Shown here piece by piece: positions 11,663 through 23,060 of a DNA stretch of 64,000 bases. This DNA comes from Holothuria scabra. Lineage: Eukaryota; Echinodermata; Holothuroidea; Aspidochirotida; Holothuriidae. The DNA lies in contig CM074181.1 of NCBI GenBank assembly GCA_037179385.1, positions 48,318,394 through 48,382,393 on the forward strand. Reading direction: 5' to 3'. Made by a program: the position numbers and the translations under genes. Every line of letters starts with the position of its first letter. Position 1 is the first letter of the stretch. Below the pieces are notes generated by a model. The model worked only from the letters and a program-made list of their open reading frames with translations, was not told the origin of the DNA and did not search any database.

Positions 11663-12560
11663 ACTGCAGCTGTGCATTGTTTCATCAAGCATGCTACCAT
11701 CCCTGACTCTGGAATGGATACTGATCAAGTCTGCTATTACAGGCTATTAAACCCTTCAAAAAGGAAATTTATGCTGACTTGAGCCTAATGAGCAGATAAA
11801 AACATTTCTTACTAAAAGGAAAACAATAACTTCAAGGTAACAGGACTCAGTTGGATATTAACTCTTTAAAACTGATCAAACTTTTTCTGACCTTTGGCTA
11901 GTCACCCACTCTGTCTCTGTAATCTCCCTTTAAACAATTACCTTCCTCAAATTCCTCCTCCCCCACAATGAGTAATTTTTCCCTAACAGCCTACTCAAGT
12001 GAGGGTGGACTATGCCTTTACAATTCTTATTTCATAATTATACTGTGAATTCAATGTCAGTGACTGCAGTTTTTTGGCAATTTGAGAAACCACCAAATGA
12101 AATTGAAAATGCATGATGTCCACAAAATGAACACAATACCTTACACCACCCCTCTTTCCCCCTCCCCTTTAAACATTCTGTTGAGATGAATAAGCACAGG
12201 CACATAGCCAGGAGTTTGCCAATAAGGCAGAAAACCCTGTTAATAGACAAGCCATGTACTATCATGATGAGTGAGTTGACGCCAACCCAAAATACCTTGC
12301 AGATCACTGGAAATGGCATTACCAGGCCTTGCAAGTTGCATTTAAGCACGCAAGGCATACTGGAATGCTAGCAATATCATGAAAAAACACATTGACATAT
12401 ACAAAAATTATGCTAAATGAGGGGAAAATTCCCCCTTTGTCCCATCTTTAGTGCCTGAATAAATATAAGGTAAGTATATATCTCCACATTGCTTGGGTAA
12501 ATTACGGTCTGGTCAAAGTGAGGAGATTCCCTTGGCATGAGGCAGATCACCCCACAGTGA
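11663..12560. other. No gene seen
   Basis: Only an 18-base open stretch between strong splice-like signals (TTTAG / GTAAGTAT, 12461-12478), which could be a microexon. It is unconnected to any model. Confidence 0.2.
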
Positions 12561-12589
12561 ACTCCCAGCATTTAAAACTATGCAGGCTT

Positions 12590-12672
12590 TCAAGTGGTCC
12601 TACTTTTCCTACTTTTTTGCTTAAAATCTTACTTTCTCCTACTTTTTTCTCACATTCGCCTACTTTTTTGTG
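12590..12672 (+). repeat. CCTACTTTT minisatellite, copy 1
   Basis: Four to five repeats of (T)CCTACTTTTTT with spacers, preceded by CAGGCTTTCAAG. The same motif recurs at 18525-18580, where the inverted word CTTGAAAGCCTG follows, so the two blocks bracket the satellite array. Confidence 0.5.
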
Positions 12673-13313
12673 GAACAACCCCAGAACTTTCTGTGATACT
12701 CTCTTTCATCTCTAATTGTTCCCAAAGGCCAGTCACTACCAAAAACGTCAAGTACAATACCGTACCAGTATTTGTTGATGGGGGTGTACTGTGAGATTTC
12801 TAAACAGTTTTGCTCACATTTCAATGCCAACCCATCTGCTGTTTTTGAATAGCATGACCTATAAGTGAAATGCAGAGATAATGTGATTTCCAATAATGTT
12901 GATGATCCTCTGAGGGAACAGATTGTTTTACATGCAAATTCTAAAGTAATTATCTGTTTCAGATAAGAACTTCAACTCCCAAAATCCTCTGTCATCATAC
13001 TCCTTTTTGTCTTGAAGCAATTCGTGACCTGCATTAACAAACCGAATTAAAAGTGAAATGTTCACGGAATATGTTGTATTGAACATCAATTTCATTATAT
13101 ACTGTATGAAAAATCAGGCAAAAATTCAAGGTCTTGTGAATTGACTGTCGTAATATCATATGATTCTTATTGCCTTGAACTTGATTGATTTTCAAAAAGT
13201 GGAACAAAGCCACATTTTGTATGTTTGTCTTAGATGGAAAATTTTCCTATTGTTTTTGGATTTTGTGGGGGTTCATCAGTGTCCTTGTGCCAAATGTTTG
13301 GGAATATTTGCAG

Positions 13314-13400
13314 AAATTGAAGGTGACTGATTTCCAGCCTACAGTTGTTCCAGGAGGTCCTGCAAATGTGGTTGAAAAAATTGTAAAAGATGTCACCTAA
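13314..13400 (+). CDS. Candidate terminal exon, unknown gene
   Basis: After acceptor GGAATATTTGCAG the sequence encodes KLKVTDFQPTVVPGGPANVV then EKIVKDVT and TAA, in phase 0. The run of conserved-looking residues (DFQPTVVPGGPA) suggests real coding sequence rather than chance. Strong pairs of splice-like signals lie upstream at 12461-12478 (an 18-base open stretch between TTTAG and GTAAGTAT), but I could not connect them. Function unknown. Confidence 0.35.
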   Translation, partial: KLKVTDFQPTVVPGGPANVVEKIVKDVT

Positions 13401-14082
13401 AGATACCCATTCAAGCATTGGGTGGCATTGATTATTTATACTATTAAAGGCAGTTTTCTTTAATTGTTTGATTCAGTGGTAAAAATGTTAAACTGTTGTT
13501 TACATAATTACTTATAAGTAGTGTACATTTCTATTTAAAGTAGAACATTTAAGATGATGTAATTGGACAAAACAAATATTTCTGGTCCTGTTGTAAAACA
13601 CTGCAGGTTCTTACCTAGGTGCACACATTTCTTCAATCTGACATCTATCAAAACAAACTGTGAAATATTTTGACTACCACTGCACATCATACCTGTTCAC
13701 CTGTAACTGCACACTACAAAAGGCTTTTTGATATTGTATTCCATAAAATTCACTCAGTTAATGAACATGCTAGTTAGCCAAACTGTGATTGTGATATAAA
13801 AAGATTGAATTTTGGAATGGTTTTCACCTGCATACTGGATATTGTCTGATTTCTATGTAGTACTTAATATTAAATATATGTATTTGATTGTTTAGGGTCT
13901 GTGTTACTGTTCATGTGTTATATGGAAAAGCAATGATCTTAGACTAACCAGAATGCAAAAATGCATTGAGGTTTCGATGATACATAAATGTACTGTTTTT
14001 CAAATTTGACATCATGCACCATTATCTTCTCACTCAAATGTTATACTAGCATGTTCAAAAAATAATGTTGTTATTCCAGATG

Positions 14083-17000
14083 CCCTTTTGACCTCCACAA
14101 AAGCCATACATAGATAGATAAACCAACATCTTGAGATATAACTTTAACAAGATTTGAACACTTTGACCCCTGGTGACCTGAATTGACCTTTGACCTCCGC
14201 CAAAAAAGAAAAAGGGCACATCTCCTGACTAAACCGCATCTACATACCAAATGTGAAATCTATCCAAGTTTCCTATCTTGAGATATCATGTTAACAAGAA
14301 TTTCAGACTTTGACCCCTGGTGACCCAGATGATCTTTGACCCCCACCAAAAACGATAGGGACCATCTCCTGACCATAACGCATCAACATACCAAATATGA
14401 AATCTATCCAAGTTTCCTATCTTGAGATATCGTGTTAACAAGATTTTCAGACTTTGACCCCCAGTGACCCCAGAAGACTTTTGACCTCTGCAAAAAACAT
14501 TAGGGACCATCTCCTGACTATAACGCATCAACATACCAAATATGAAATCTACACAAGCTTCCTAACTTGAGATATTGTGTTCACAAGATTTTTAGACTTT
14601 GACCCCCAGTGACCCCAGATGACCTTTGACCTCCGCAAAAAACAATAGGGACCATCTCCTGACTAAAACGCATCACCATACCAAATATGAAATCCAACCA
14701 ACTTTCCTATCTTGAGATATCGTGTTAATGAGATTTTCAGACTTTGACCCCCAGTGACCCCAGATGACCTTTGACCTCTGCAAAAAACAATGGGGATCAT
14801 CTTCTGACCATAACGCATCCACATACCAAATATGAAATCTACACAAGCTTCCTAACTTGAGATATTGTGTTCACAAGTTTTTTAGACTTTGACCCCCCGT
14901 GACCCCAGATGACCTTTGACCTCCGCAAAAAACAATAGGGACCATCTCCTGACCATAACGCATCAACATACCAAATATGAAATCCAACCAAGTTTCCTAT
15001 CTTGAGATATCGTGTTAACGAGATTTTCAGACATTGACCCCCAGTGACCCCAGATGACCTTTGACCTCCGCAAAAAACAATAGGGACCATCTCCTGACTA
15101 AAACGCATCAACATACCAAATATGAAATCCAACCAAGTTTCCTATCTTGAGATATCGTGTTAACGAGATTTTCAGACTTTGACCCCAGTGACCCCAGATG
15201 ACCTTTGACCTCTGCAAAAAACAATGGGGATCATCTTCTGACCATAACGCATCAACATACCAAATATGAAATCTACACAAGCTTCCTAACTTGAGATATT
15301 GTGTTCACAAGATTTTTAGACTTTGACCCCCAGTGACCCCAGATGACCTTTGACCTCCGCAAAAAACCATAGGGACCATCTCCTGACCATAACGCATCAA
15401 CATACCAAATATGAAATCCAACCAAGCTTCCTATCTTGAGATATCGTGTTAACGAGATTTTCAGACTTTGACCCCCAGTGACCCCAGATGACCTTTGACC
15501 TCGGTAAAAAACAATAGGGACCATCTCCTGACTAAAACGCATCAACATACATAATATGAAATCCAACCAACCTTCCTATCTTGAGATATCGTGTTAACGA
15601 GATTTTCAGACTTTGACCCCCCGTGACCCCAGATGACCTTTGACCTCGGTAAAAAACAATAGGGACCATCTCCTGACTAAAACGCATCAACATACATAAT
15701 ATGAAATCCAACCAAGCTTCCTATCTTGAGATATCGTGTTAACGAGATTTTCAGACTTTGACCCCCCGTGACCCCAAATGACCTTTGACCTCCGCAAAAA
15801 ACAAAAGGGACCATCTCCTGACTATAACGCATCAACATACCAAATATGAAATCTACACAAGCTTCCTAACTTGAGATATTGTGTTCACGAGATTTTCAGA
15901 CTTTGACCCCCGGTGACCCCAGATGACCTTTGACCTCTACGTAAAACAATAGGGACCATCTCCTGACTAAAACCCATCAACATACCAAATATGAAATCTA
16001 TCTAAGCTTCCTATCTTGAGATATCGTGTTAACAAGATTTTTAGACTTTGACTCCCAGTGACCCCAGATGACCTTTGACCTCCGCAAAAAACAATAGGGA
16101 CCATCTCCTGACCATAACGCATCAACATACCAAATATGAAATCCAACCAAGCATCCTATCTTGAGATATCGTGTTAACGAGATTTTCAGACTTTGTCCCC
16201 CAGTGACCCCAGATGACCTTTGACCTCCGCAAAAAACAATAGGGACCATCTCCTTACTATAACGCATCAACATACCAAATATGAAATCTACACAAGCTTC
16301 CTAACTTGAGATATTGTGTTCACGAGATTTTCAGACTTTGACCCCCGGTGACCCCAGATGATCTTTGACCTCTACGAAAAACAATAGGGACCATCTCCTG
16401 ACTGAAACCCATCAGCATACCAAATATGAAATCTACCTCAGCTTCCTATCTTGAGATATCGTGTTAACAAGATTTTCAGACTTTGACCACCAGTGACACC
16501 AGATGACCTTTGACCTCTGCAAAAAACAGTAGGGACCATCTCCTGACTAAAACCCATCAACATACCACATATGAAATCTACCTAAGCTTCCTATCTTGAG
16601 ATACTATGTTAACAAGATTTTCAGACTTTGACCGTCAGTGACCCCAGATGACCTTTGACCTCCGCAAAAAACAATAGGGACCATCTCCTGATCATAACGC
16701 ATCAACATACCAAATATGAAATCCAACCAAGCTTCCTATCTTGAGATATCGTGTTAACGATATTTTCAGACTTTGACCCCCAGTGACCCCAGATGACCTT
16801 TGACCTCTGTAAAAAACTATAGGGACCATCTCCTGACTATAACGCATCAACATACCACATATGAAATCTACACAAGCTTCCTAACTTGAGATATTGTGTT
16901 CACGTGATTTTCAGACTTTGACCCCCAGTGACCCCAGATGATCTTTGACCTCTACGAAAAACAATAGGGACCATCTCCTGACTAAAACCCATCAGCATAC

Positions 17001-18357
17001 CAAATATGAAATCTACCTCAGCTTCCTATCTTGAGATATCGTGTTAACAAGATTTTCAGACTTTGACCACCGGTGACACCAGATGACCTTTGACCTCTGC
17101 AAAAACAATAGGGACCATCTCCTGACTAAAACCCATCAACATACCAAATATGAAATCTATCTAAGCTTCCTATCCTGAGATATCGTGTTAACAAGATTTT
17201 TAGACTTTGACCCCCAGTGACCCCAGATGATCTTTGACCTCCGCAAAAAACAATAGGGACCATCTCCTGACTAAAACGCATCAACATACCAAATATGAAA
17301 TCCAACCAAGCTTCCTATCTTGAGATATCGTGTTAACAAGATTTTCAGACTTTGACCCCCAGTGACCCCAGATGACCTTTGACCTCCGCAAAAAACAATA
17401 GGGACCATCTCCTGACTAAAACCCATCAACATACCAAATATGAAATCTATCTAAGCTTCCTATCTTGAGATATCGTGTTAACAAGATTTTTAGACTTTGA
17501 CCCCCAGTGACCCCAGATGACCTTTGACCTCCGCAAAAAACAATAGGGACCATCTCCTGACTAAAACGCATCAACATACTAAATATGAAATCCAACCAAG
17601 CTTCCTATCTTGAGATATCGTGTTAATGATATTTTCAGACTTTGACCCCCAGTGACCCCAGATGACCTTTGACCTCCGCAAAAAACAATAGGGACCATCT
17701 CCTGACTAAAATGCATCAACATACCAAATATGAAATCCAACTAAGCTTCCTATCTTGAGATATCGTGTCAACAAGATTTTCAGACTTTGACCCCCAGTGA
17801 CCCCAGATGACCTTTGACCTCTGCTAAAAACAATAGGGACCATCTCCTGACTATAACGCATCAACATACTAAATATGAAATCCAACCAAGCTTCCTATCT
17901 TGAGATATCGTGTTAACGATATTTTCAGACTTTGACCCCCAGTGACCCCAGATGACCTTTGACCTCCGCAAAAAACAATAGGGACCATCTCCTGACTAAA
18001 ATGCATCAACATACCAAATATGAAATCCAACTAAGCTTCCTATCTTGAGATATCGTGTCAACAAGATTTTCAGACTTTGACCCCCAGTGACCCCAGATGA
18101 CCTTTGACCTCTGCTAAAAACAATAGGGACCATCTCCTGACTATAACGCATCAACATACTAAATATGAAATCCAACCAAGCTTCCTATCTTGAGATATCG
18201 TGTTAACGAGATTTTCAGACTTTGACCCCCTGTGACCCCAGATGACCTTTGACCTCTGCCAAAAACAATAGGGTTCTTCCTCTCAATATGGTGCATCTAT
18301 GTACCAAGTTTGAAAACTGTCGGACATTCCTATCTTGAGATATCGTGTTAACGAGCA
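14083..18357. repeat. 145-bp tandem satellite array, about 29 units
   Basis: The word CTTGAGATAT recurs every 145 bases from 14130 to 18334, i.e. about 29 units, well conserved except at the two edges. Each unit holds GACTTTGACCCCCAGTGACC, then CCAGATGACCTTTGACCTC, CATCTCCTGAC and CATCAACATACCAAATATGA. A variant unit with TCTACACAAGCTTCCTAAC starts at 14548, 14838, 15272, 15852, 16287 and 16867, that is 2, 3, 4, 3 and 4 units apart, so there is higher-order structure. From about 17,575 to 18,110 a 290-bp dimer is repeated nearly unchanged. The right edge runs into a unique tail, a CA microsatellite and a hairpin. Confidence 0.95.
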
Positions 18358-18360
18358 AAG

Positions 18361-18436
18361 TGTCACAAACACACCCACACACACACATACACACACACAT
18401 ACACACACGCACATACACACATACATACACACACAC
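18361..18436. repeat. CA-rich microsatellite at the end of the satellite
   Basis: ACAC and ACATAC repeats follow GAGCAAAGTGTCACAAACAC directly. The same order (tail, GTGTCACAAACACAC, CA repeat) is found reversed at about 57375-57410. Confidence 0.9.
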
Positions 18437-18453
18437 GCCATCATGAATGCATA

Positions 18454-18474
18454 GGTTTCTCTTTCATCGAAACC
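18454..18474. other. Terminal hairpin of the satellite-bearing element
   Basis: GGTTTC-TCTTTCATC-GAAACC follows CGCCATCATGAATGCATA. Sequence around the hairpin differs among copies but stem pairing and the preceding CAT(C/G)...GCATAG word are kept (see 37984-38012, 49992-50020, 57330-57352). Confidence 0.65.
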
Positions 18475-18524
18475 AAAAAGTACTCCTGAAAACTCACACT
18501 TTTATCCTATTTATTATTTCCTAA

Positions 18525-18580
18525 CTCCTACTTTTCTCCTACTTTTTGCAAAATACTGGTCCTTCTTTTCTCCTACTTTT
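18525..18580 (+). repeat. CCTACTTTT minisatellite, copy 2
   Basis: CTAACTCCTACTTTTCTCCT and CTCCTACTTTTTTGTCTG; see 12590-12672. Confidence 0.5.
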
Positions 18581-18629
18581 TTGTCTGGGTCTGCTTGAAA
18601 GCCTGACTATGGTACATTCTTTTTACCAG

Positions 18630-18725
18630 CTCCAGCTGTTAAAGTTTGTTTACCACCAACCCGAAGCAGATACGCCTTGGGATCCAGAATGGCACCCTAC
18701 AAGGTTACAAAGTTCATCTGGTTAA
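18630..18725 (+). CDS. Candidate terminal exon, unknown gene
   Basis: Acceptor TTCTTTTTACCAG is followed by 31 open codons and TAA: LQLLKFVYHQPEADTPWDPE then WHPTRLQSSSG. An AATAAA follows at 18931-18936, about 205 bases past the stop, as expected for a last exon. The peptide, rich in Trp, Pro and His, looks protein-like, but I do not recognise it. Any upstream exon would lie beyond the satellite array, so it could be linked to the candidate at 13314-13400 or stand alone. Confidence 0.4.
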   Translation, partial: LQLLKFVYHQPEADTPWDPEWHPTRLQSSSG

Positions 18726-20629
18726 GAAGGAGGCTGCATGACCTCAAGAAGGTGCAAGCCTGGAAGTTTAGTTTACTTTGCTTCCCTTGAATGCTTTGAC
18801 TTTAAAGTAATTTGAAACTGGTACCCAGTGCCAGATTGAAACAGAAATATTGATGGCCCTTCAATAGATTGTCTTGTAAGAAGACAGATCCAAAAACAAC
18901 TCAGTTCTTCATTGTGCAATTTAAACAAAGAATAAAATTAATTCCAAAGCTACAGTAATAGTGAGAGAAATTTCTCCTGGTTCCCAAATTGTTTTTAAAT
19001 TGATCATGGCAATAAGGAAATTTTATTTTTCTGTACATAAAAGATATAGGTAGAATTGTGGGAAATTTCACTTCCTTTCCTGGAAAAAACCTCTTATACA
19101 GCCCTTCTCACAATTTTCTTATTTCTCTTCAAAGTACCGTATCCTATGTAATATTTCAGGACTTCAATATTGCATTCAGGTAAACCAAGAACGTTACTTT
19201 TAGTAACGTTCACATGTTAGGAGAAAAAGATTGTCACATGATGCTCAAGAGCAATAAATGAAACAGAACGTTCTACTACTCTACTTTAAGTTGAGGTGAC
19301 TGCATTTTCTCTTTAAAGAAAGTAGCTCTCACACCAATTACGAATGAAAATGTCGGATATGCATGCCAATATAGATGATGTAATACTGTGCAACAAGTCC
19401 ATCCATCATTGCCAAATATCGGCCCCATGGACATGGGCCTTGGTCCCAATTAGGGCAATCATGTAAGTCTTGTCTTGCACAGAAATTGTTGTGCAACCAC
19501 AAACACAGCTTTTATGGTTAAACAGCTGACAACGTCTTGGGCCAGAGTTCAGGGCATCCACTGGAATACGTCACTCCAATCTGAAGTTACTTAACCTTTA
19601 AAATATAAAAGAAAGAATGGAGAAAATGTGAATTTAATATTTCTGCAATAAATTATGTCTGAAGAAAAAGAAAGCTATCAACTGAGGGAAATTCCAACTG
19701 TGTTTAGACTTGACAGTTTATGAGAAAAGGAGGGGTGGGGGGTATAACATGTACCTGTACATGTCAGGCTATTCATACCTTCTTGAACATTTGACCCAAA
19801 TGTTTAAGAAATGTTCACACTTACAGTATTACCAACTCTACAAACTAGGCCTTTAGCACTGGATGTCACTGTGTGAAAAGTATGCTTCTTAGTAACTTGG
19901 CCCTTAATTCTCACCTAACTAACGATGACCAACAAAAGGATTTTGTGCTTAATGGCGTCTTCCAGAGACAAAATTCATTAACTTCAAAATATGCAAAAAA
20001 ATTTTCTCTTTCAGGAGGTGAAAAAAACTACATCTGAATAGTGGGCATTGAAAAGATACAATTTTTAAGTAATGCAACTTTGGCTTAAGATTTGGTGCAT
20101 CATGGGAAATCTGTGATGTCATCGAAGCACATTCATTTAACACTGCATTCACTTTATTTATAATTTTGATGCTATTGCAGGCAATATAAAAGCAATATTG
20201 TTGATGGTACTCTATGTGTGCTGAAGGATAGTGATTGATCTACACAACAAGGTATTCAAACATTCTAACAGCATAAAAGTTCAAGGACAAACAGGATGTT
20301 CAATTATAAAGAAAAAAAAAAAGGAATCTGAGTCAATGTGCCCACATTAAATTACATGCAGAGGTATTTTTTTAACAAAAATTGGCAATATTTGAAGTCA
20401 GATACAGTATCTTGGGTTAGGAAAAGGTTATTGTGACTGGGTTTGAAGGACATGATATGGAATTTGTTGTTTTGCTGACAAGGCCCAGGTGAAAAGCCAC
20501 CAAAATATGCCTTTAATAGTAGAAAACTGTCGTATATAATGAAAGAAACAGTCATGTTTATACAGCCTCAAAGCAAAACATTTGTAAAGCTCCATATTCA
20601 AAGCTAAACATTTGTAACATGATGAAAGA
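18726..20629. other. No gene seen; one perfect hairpin
   Basis: GAACGTTACT-TTT-AGTAACGTTC (19189-19211) is a perfect 10-bp stem with a 3-base loop. AATAAA at 18931 may serve the exon at 18630-18725. Otherwise no feature. Confidence 0.35.
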
Positions 20630-20667
20630 TAGGTTAGATGGAGTTTGACAGCCCAGTTTCTAACCAA
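20630..20667 (-). mobile_element. SINE tail fragment
   Basis: AGATGGAGTTTGACAGCCCA / GTTTCTAACCAA matches the tail segment of the SINE; it touches the MITE at 20668. Confidence 0.5.
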
Positions 20668-20918
20668 CTATAGACGAACCCAGAGAGCAAGTGATGGTCT
20701 GGTTTTACTATCAGCCACTGGGGTCTGTCACCTATTAATCTTCAAATTTCTTCACTTATTTGTATCCTGTAATTCTTATTGGTTCCTTCAATTTCACTCT
20801 ATATGAGTGTTTGATATTATATATATATACAATAAATGAAGAAGATTTAAGGCAGATGGACCCCACTATTGGCTGCCTACAGTCACTAAATACAAGTGTT
20901 GATCGGATTGGTCTATAG
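20668..20918 (-). mobile_element. MITE family 1, copy 2 (reversed)
   Basis: Begins CTATAGACGAACC and ends GGATTGGTCTATAG; internal words match the reverse complement of the other copies (TGATGGTCTGGTTTTA, AGATGGACCCCA). It abuts a SINE fragment at 20630-20667. Confidence 0.75.
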
Positions 20919-21689
20919 AGATGTACTGTACCTCTTGGATTCCAGCTTAACTTGACAGGAAGCTTTTCATTAATAAACAGCACAAAGAAAGATTTCAATT
21001 TTTTCTCAAAGATTTTTCTAAAATTATTCTTACCACAAGGATGAAGCAGAAGCATCTTCAGTTACACATCTTCAATGACATTGTGATGGTTTTGTCAACT
21101 TCTTCTTTAGAAGGAAAGGCCAGGTGACACAGATTTAGTCACAAACTCTGTTGATATCTTTAACAGAGATGACACCTGATTACAAAAAATATAAAGTACA
21201 AAATACTAAATTATCCTCAAGATACTGTGACAACTGAAAAACTTATTAATACAGTACAACAATTGGTATTTTACAGAGCAAATTATTTACATGAAACTTG
21301 CCTTTATAAAATGCCTTTCTTTCCAGGTTTTTCTTAGGGTAAAGCAGGGTTCTTTTTTACTGTATTTTCACAGTAACTGCCTTCTGACAGTTTGTGCCAT
21401 TGCATACGTACAGTACCAGCTCTTTATTTCAACATTGCAATTTTACCATACAGTTCGTATTGGATAGCCCATATTGTTGTGAAACTGATGAGAGAAACAT
21501 TGCTCATTTGATAACCTAATAGAATGAGCAACAGCGTGCAATAATGGTTGCATGTTTTACAAAAATTTACCCCTGTACTGGGGCTCTTAACAAGGGCTCA
21601 ATGGCAGCACTGTGGCTCATTGCTAAATGTAATAAAACTGAGCCATTACTACACTAGCATGCAGACAAAAAATATTTATGTGAAATTTG

Positions 21690-22230
21690 CCTTTTGTCCT
21701 TGGAAACCCCTACATGACCTTAAAGTTGTTGACCATGACTTTGTTTTCAATGTTTACAGTGTTCACCTCCAGTGATCCTAGATGACTATTGCCCTTCACA
21801 TAAAAACAAGAGGACATTTATTTATCTCACAACACTACCACATATCAAATATAAAATCTTTGCCAGCTTCATAGCTTGAGATAATGTGTTTACAGGGATT
21901 TCCATGTTGAAAATCCAGTGACCACAAATGACTCCCAACCTCCACTAAACACCAAAAAATTCCTCTTCTTGTCATAACACTTCTATGTACATATCTAATA
22001 TGAAATCTATCCAAGCTCGGAATCTTTCGATATATGTAATTTTAAAAAGACCTACGGTGATCACAAAAACAAAAAGGCAGACTTTCTCTCCATCGCAGTT
22101 CTATACCAAGTTTAATATAAGTCCAACATTTCCTTGTTGAGTCAAAACATACCTACACTGTAAATTAACATCACTGACACACTCACACATGTCAACCTGA
22201 CTACATTGGTTTGTTTTGCTAATCCAGGGA
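21690..22230. repeat. Decayed satellite-family segment
   Basis: ACCTCCAGTGATCCTAGATG, CAACACTACCACATATCAAA, AGCTTGAGATAATGTGTTTAC and TAATATGAAATCTATCCAAG are recognisable 145-bp-unit segments, about three units, ending in ATACCAAGTTTAATATAAGT and a short CACACTCACACA run like the end of the main array. Confidence 0.65.
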
Positions 22231-22945
22231 ACCACAAAGGCTTTTTGGTTTCAATTTATATAATTAACATGATTGTATGATTGTTGAAACATTGCCCTAG
22301 TAGTAGTTATAGGCTTGACAATGACCATTGCTTGAAATTCTTTATTCTTTGATATGTGTACATAGCATTGGGACAAAATTCATAAATATATATAATGTAC
22401 CAAAAAATCCCAACTTCAGATGTCAAATGTAACTCATTAAAACAGCAAATATGAATACTTGACATTTCAGCCCCTTCACCATGCATGGTTTTGGTGCAAA
22501 ACCATAAGACTAACCACTGCTATACGTGGTTTCTCTGCAAAACCATAGCATGGCTGCACCATGGAATACTGTACAGTAGCTCCTTATAAACCCACCATGT
22601 GAAATCCTTTGGCTGACATGTAATTACCATAGCTTGAAGTCTTTTACATACATGTGTACTTGGGCTATGTGGTCTTGGGCTATAGTGAACGCAAATATGG
22701 CGGACTCTATACAACTGCACGAGCATACTGTGGATACATATACCATAATGTATAGCTCAGTATGGTGGGATGGACACCCCTCCATAGAAAAGGGGTTATA
22801 GGTAAGTACTGTAACAGAAAATTACTCTATCTCCTGCAGCAGTACTGGGAAAAAAAAAACAAAATGTAGGAAAGTACTGCAAGGTTCTGGTGTAAAATAA
22901 GTATCCTATTTATCAGGTAATTTGAATGGAGAATGTGATTTTTAC

Positions 22946-23060
22946 CTGTTTGAGTTTTGCTCTTATTTTGGTGATTTGGTCCCAATAGTCTTCACTGCTG
23001 ATGTCACGTACATTGAATTCTGTCAACAAGGTATCCAACGATGACAAGGCCTTCAATTTC
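22946..23060 (-). CDS. LTO1: LTO1 exon, C-terminal helices
   Basis: Acceptor TTCTAATAG and donor GTAAAAATC flank 115 bases. The first base completes a Lys codon with the preceding exon, and 38 codons follow, ending KIRAKLKQ in phase 0. The next exon should encode a short tail beginning near a conserved Phe-Cys; nothing convincing was seen down to the satellite array. Confidence 0.82.

Noticed and set aside
14286..16273. Several 60-97-codon minus-strand open frames in the satellite
   Set aside because: They are periodic shadows of the 145-bp unit (same FHIWYVDALW peptide repeated), break at unit variants and have no splice or start context.
14083..18357. CRISPR-like repeat array
   Set aside because: Units are contiguous 145-bp satellite monomers without unique spacers, in animal DNA.
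18215..18436. Open frame with a Cys-Val repeat
   Set aside because: It is a translation of the CA microsatellite.
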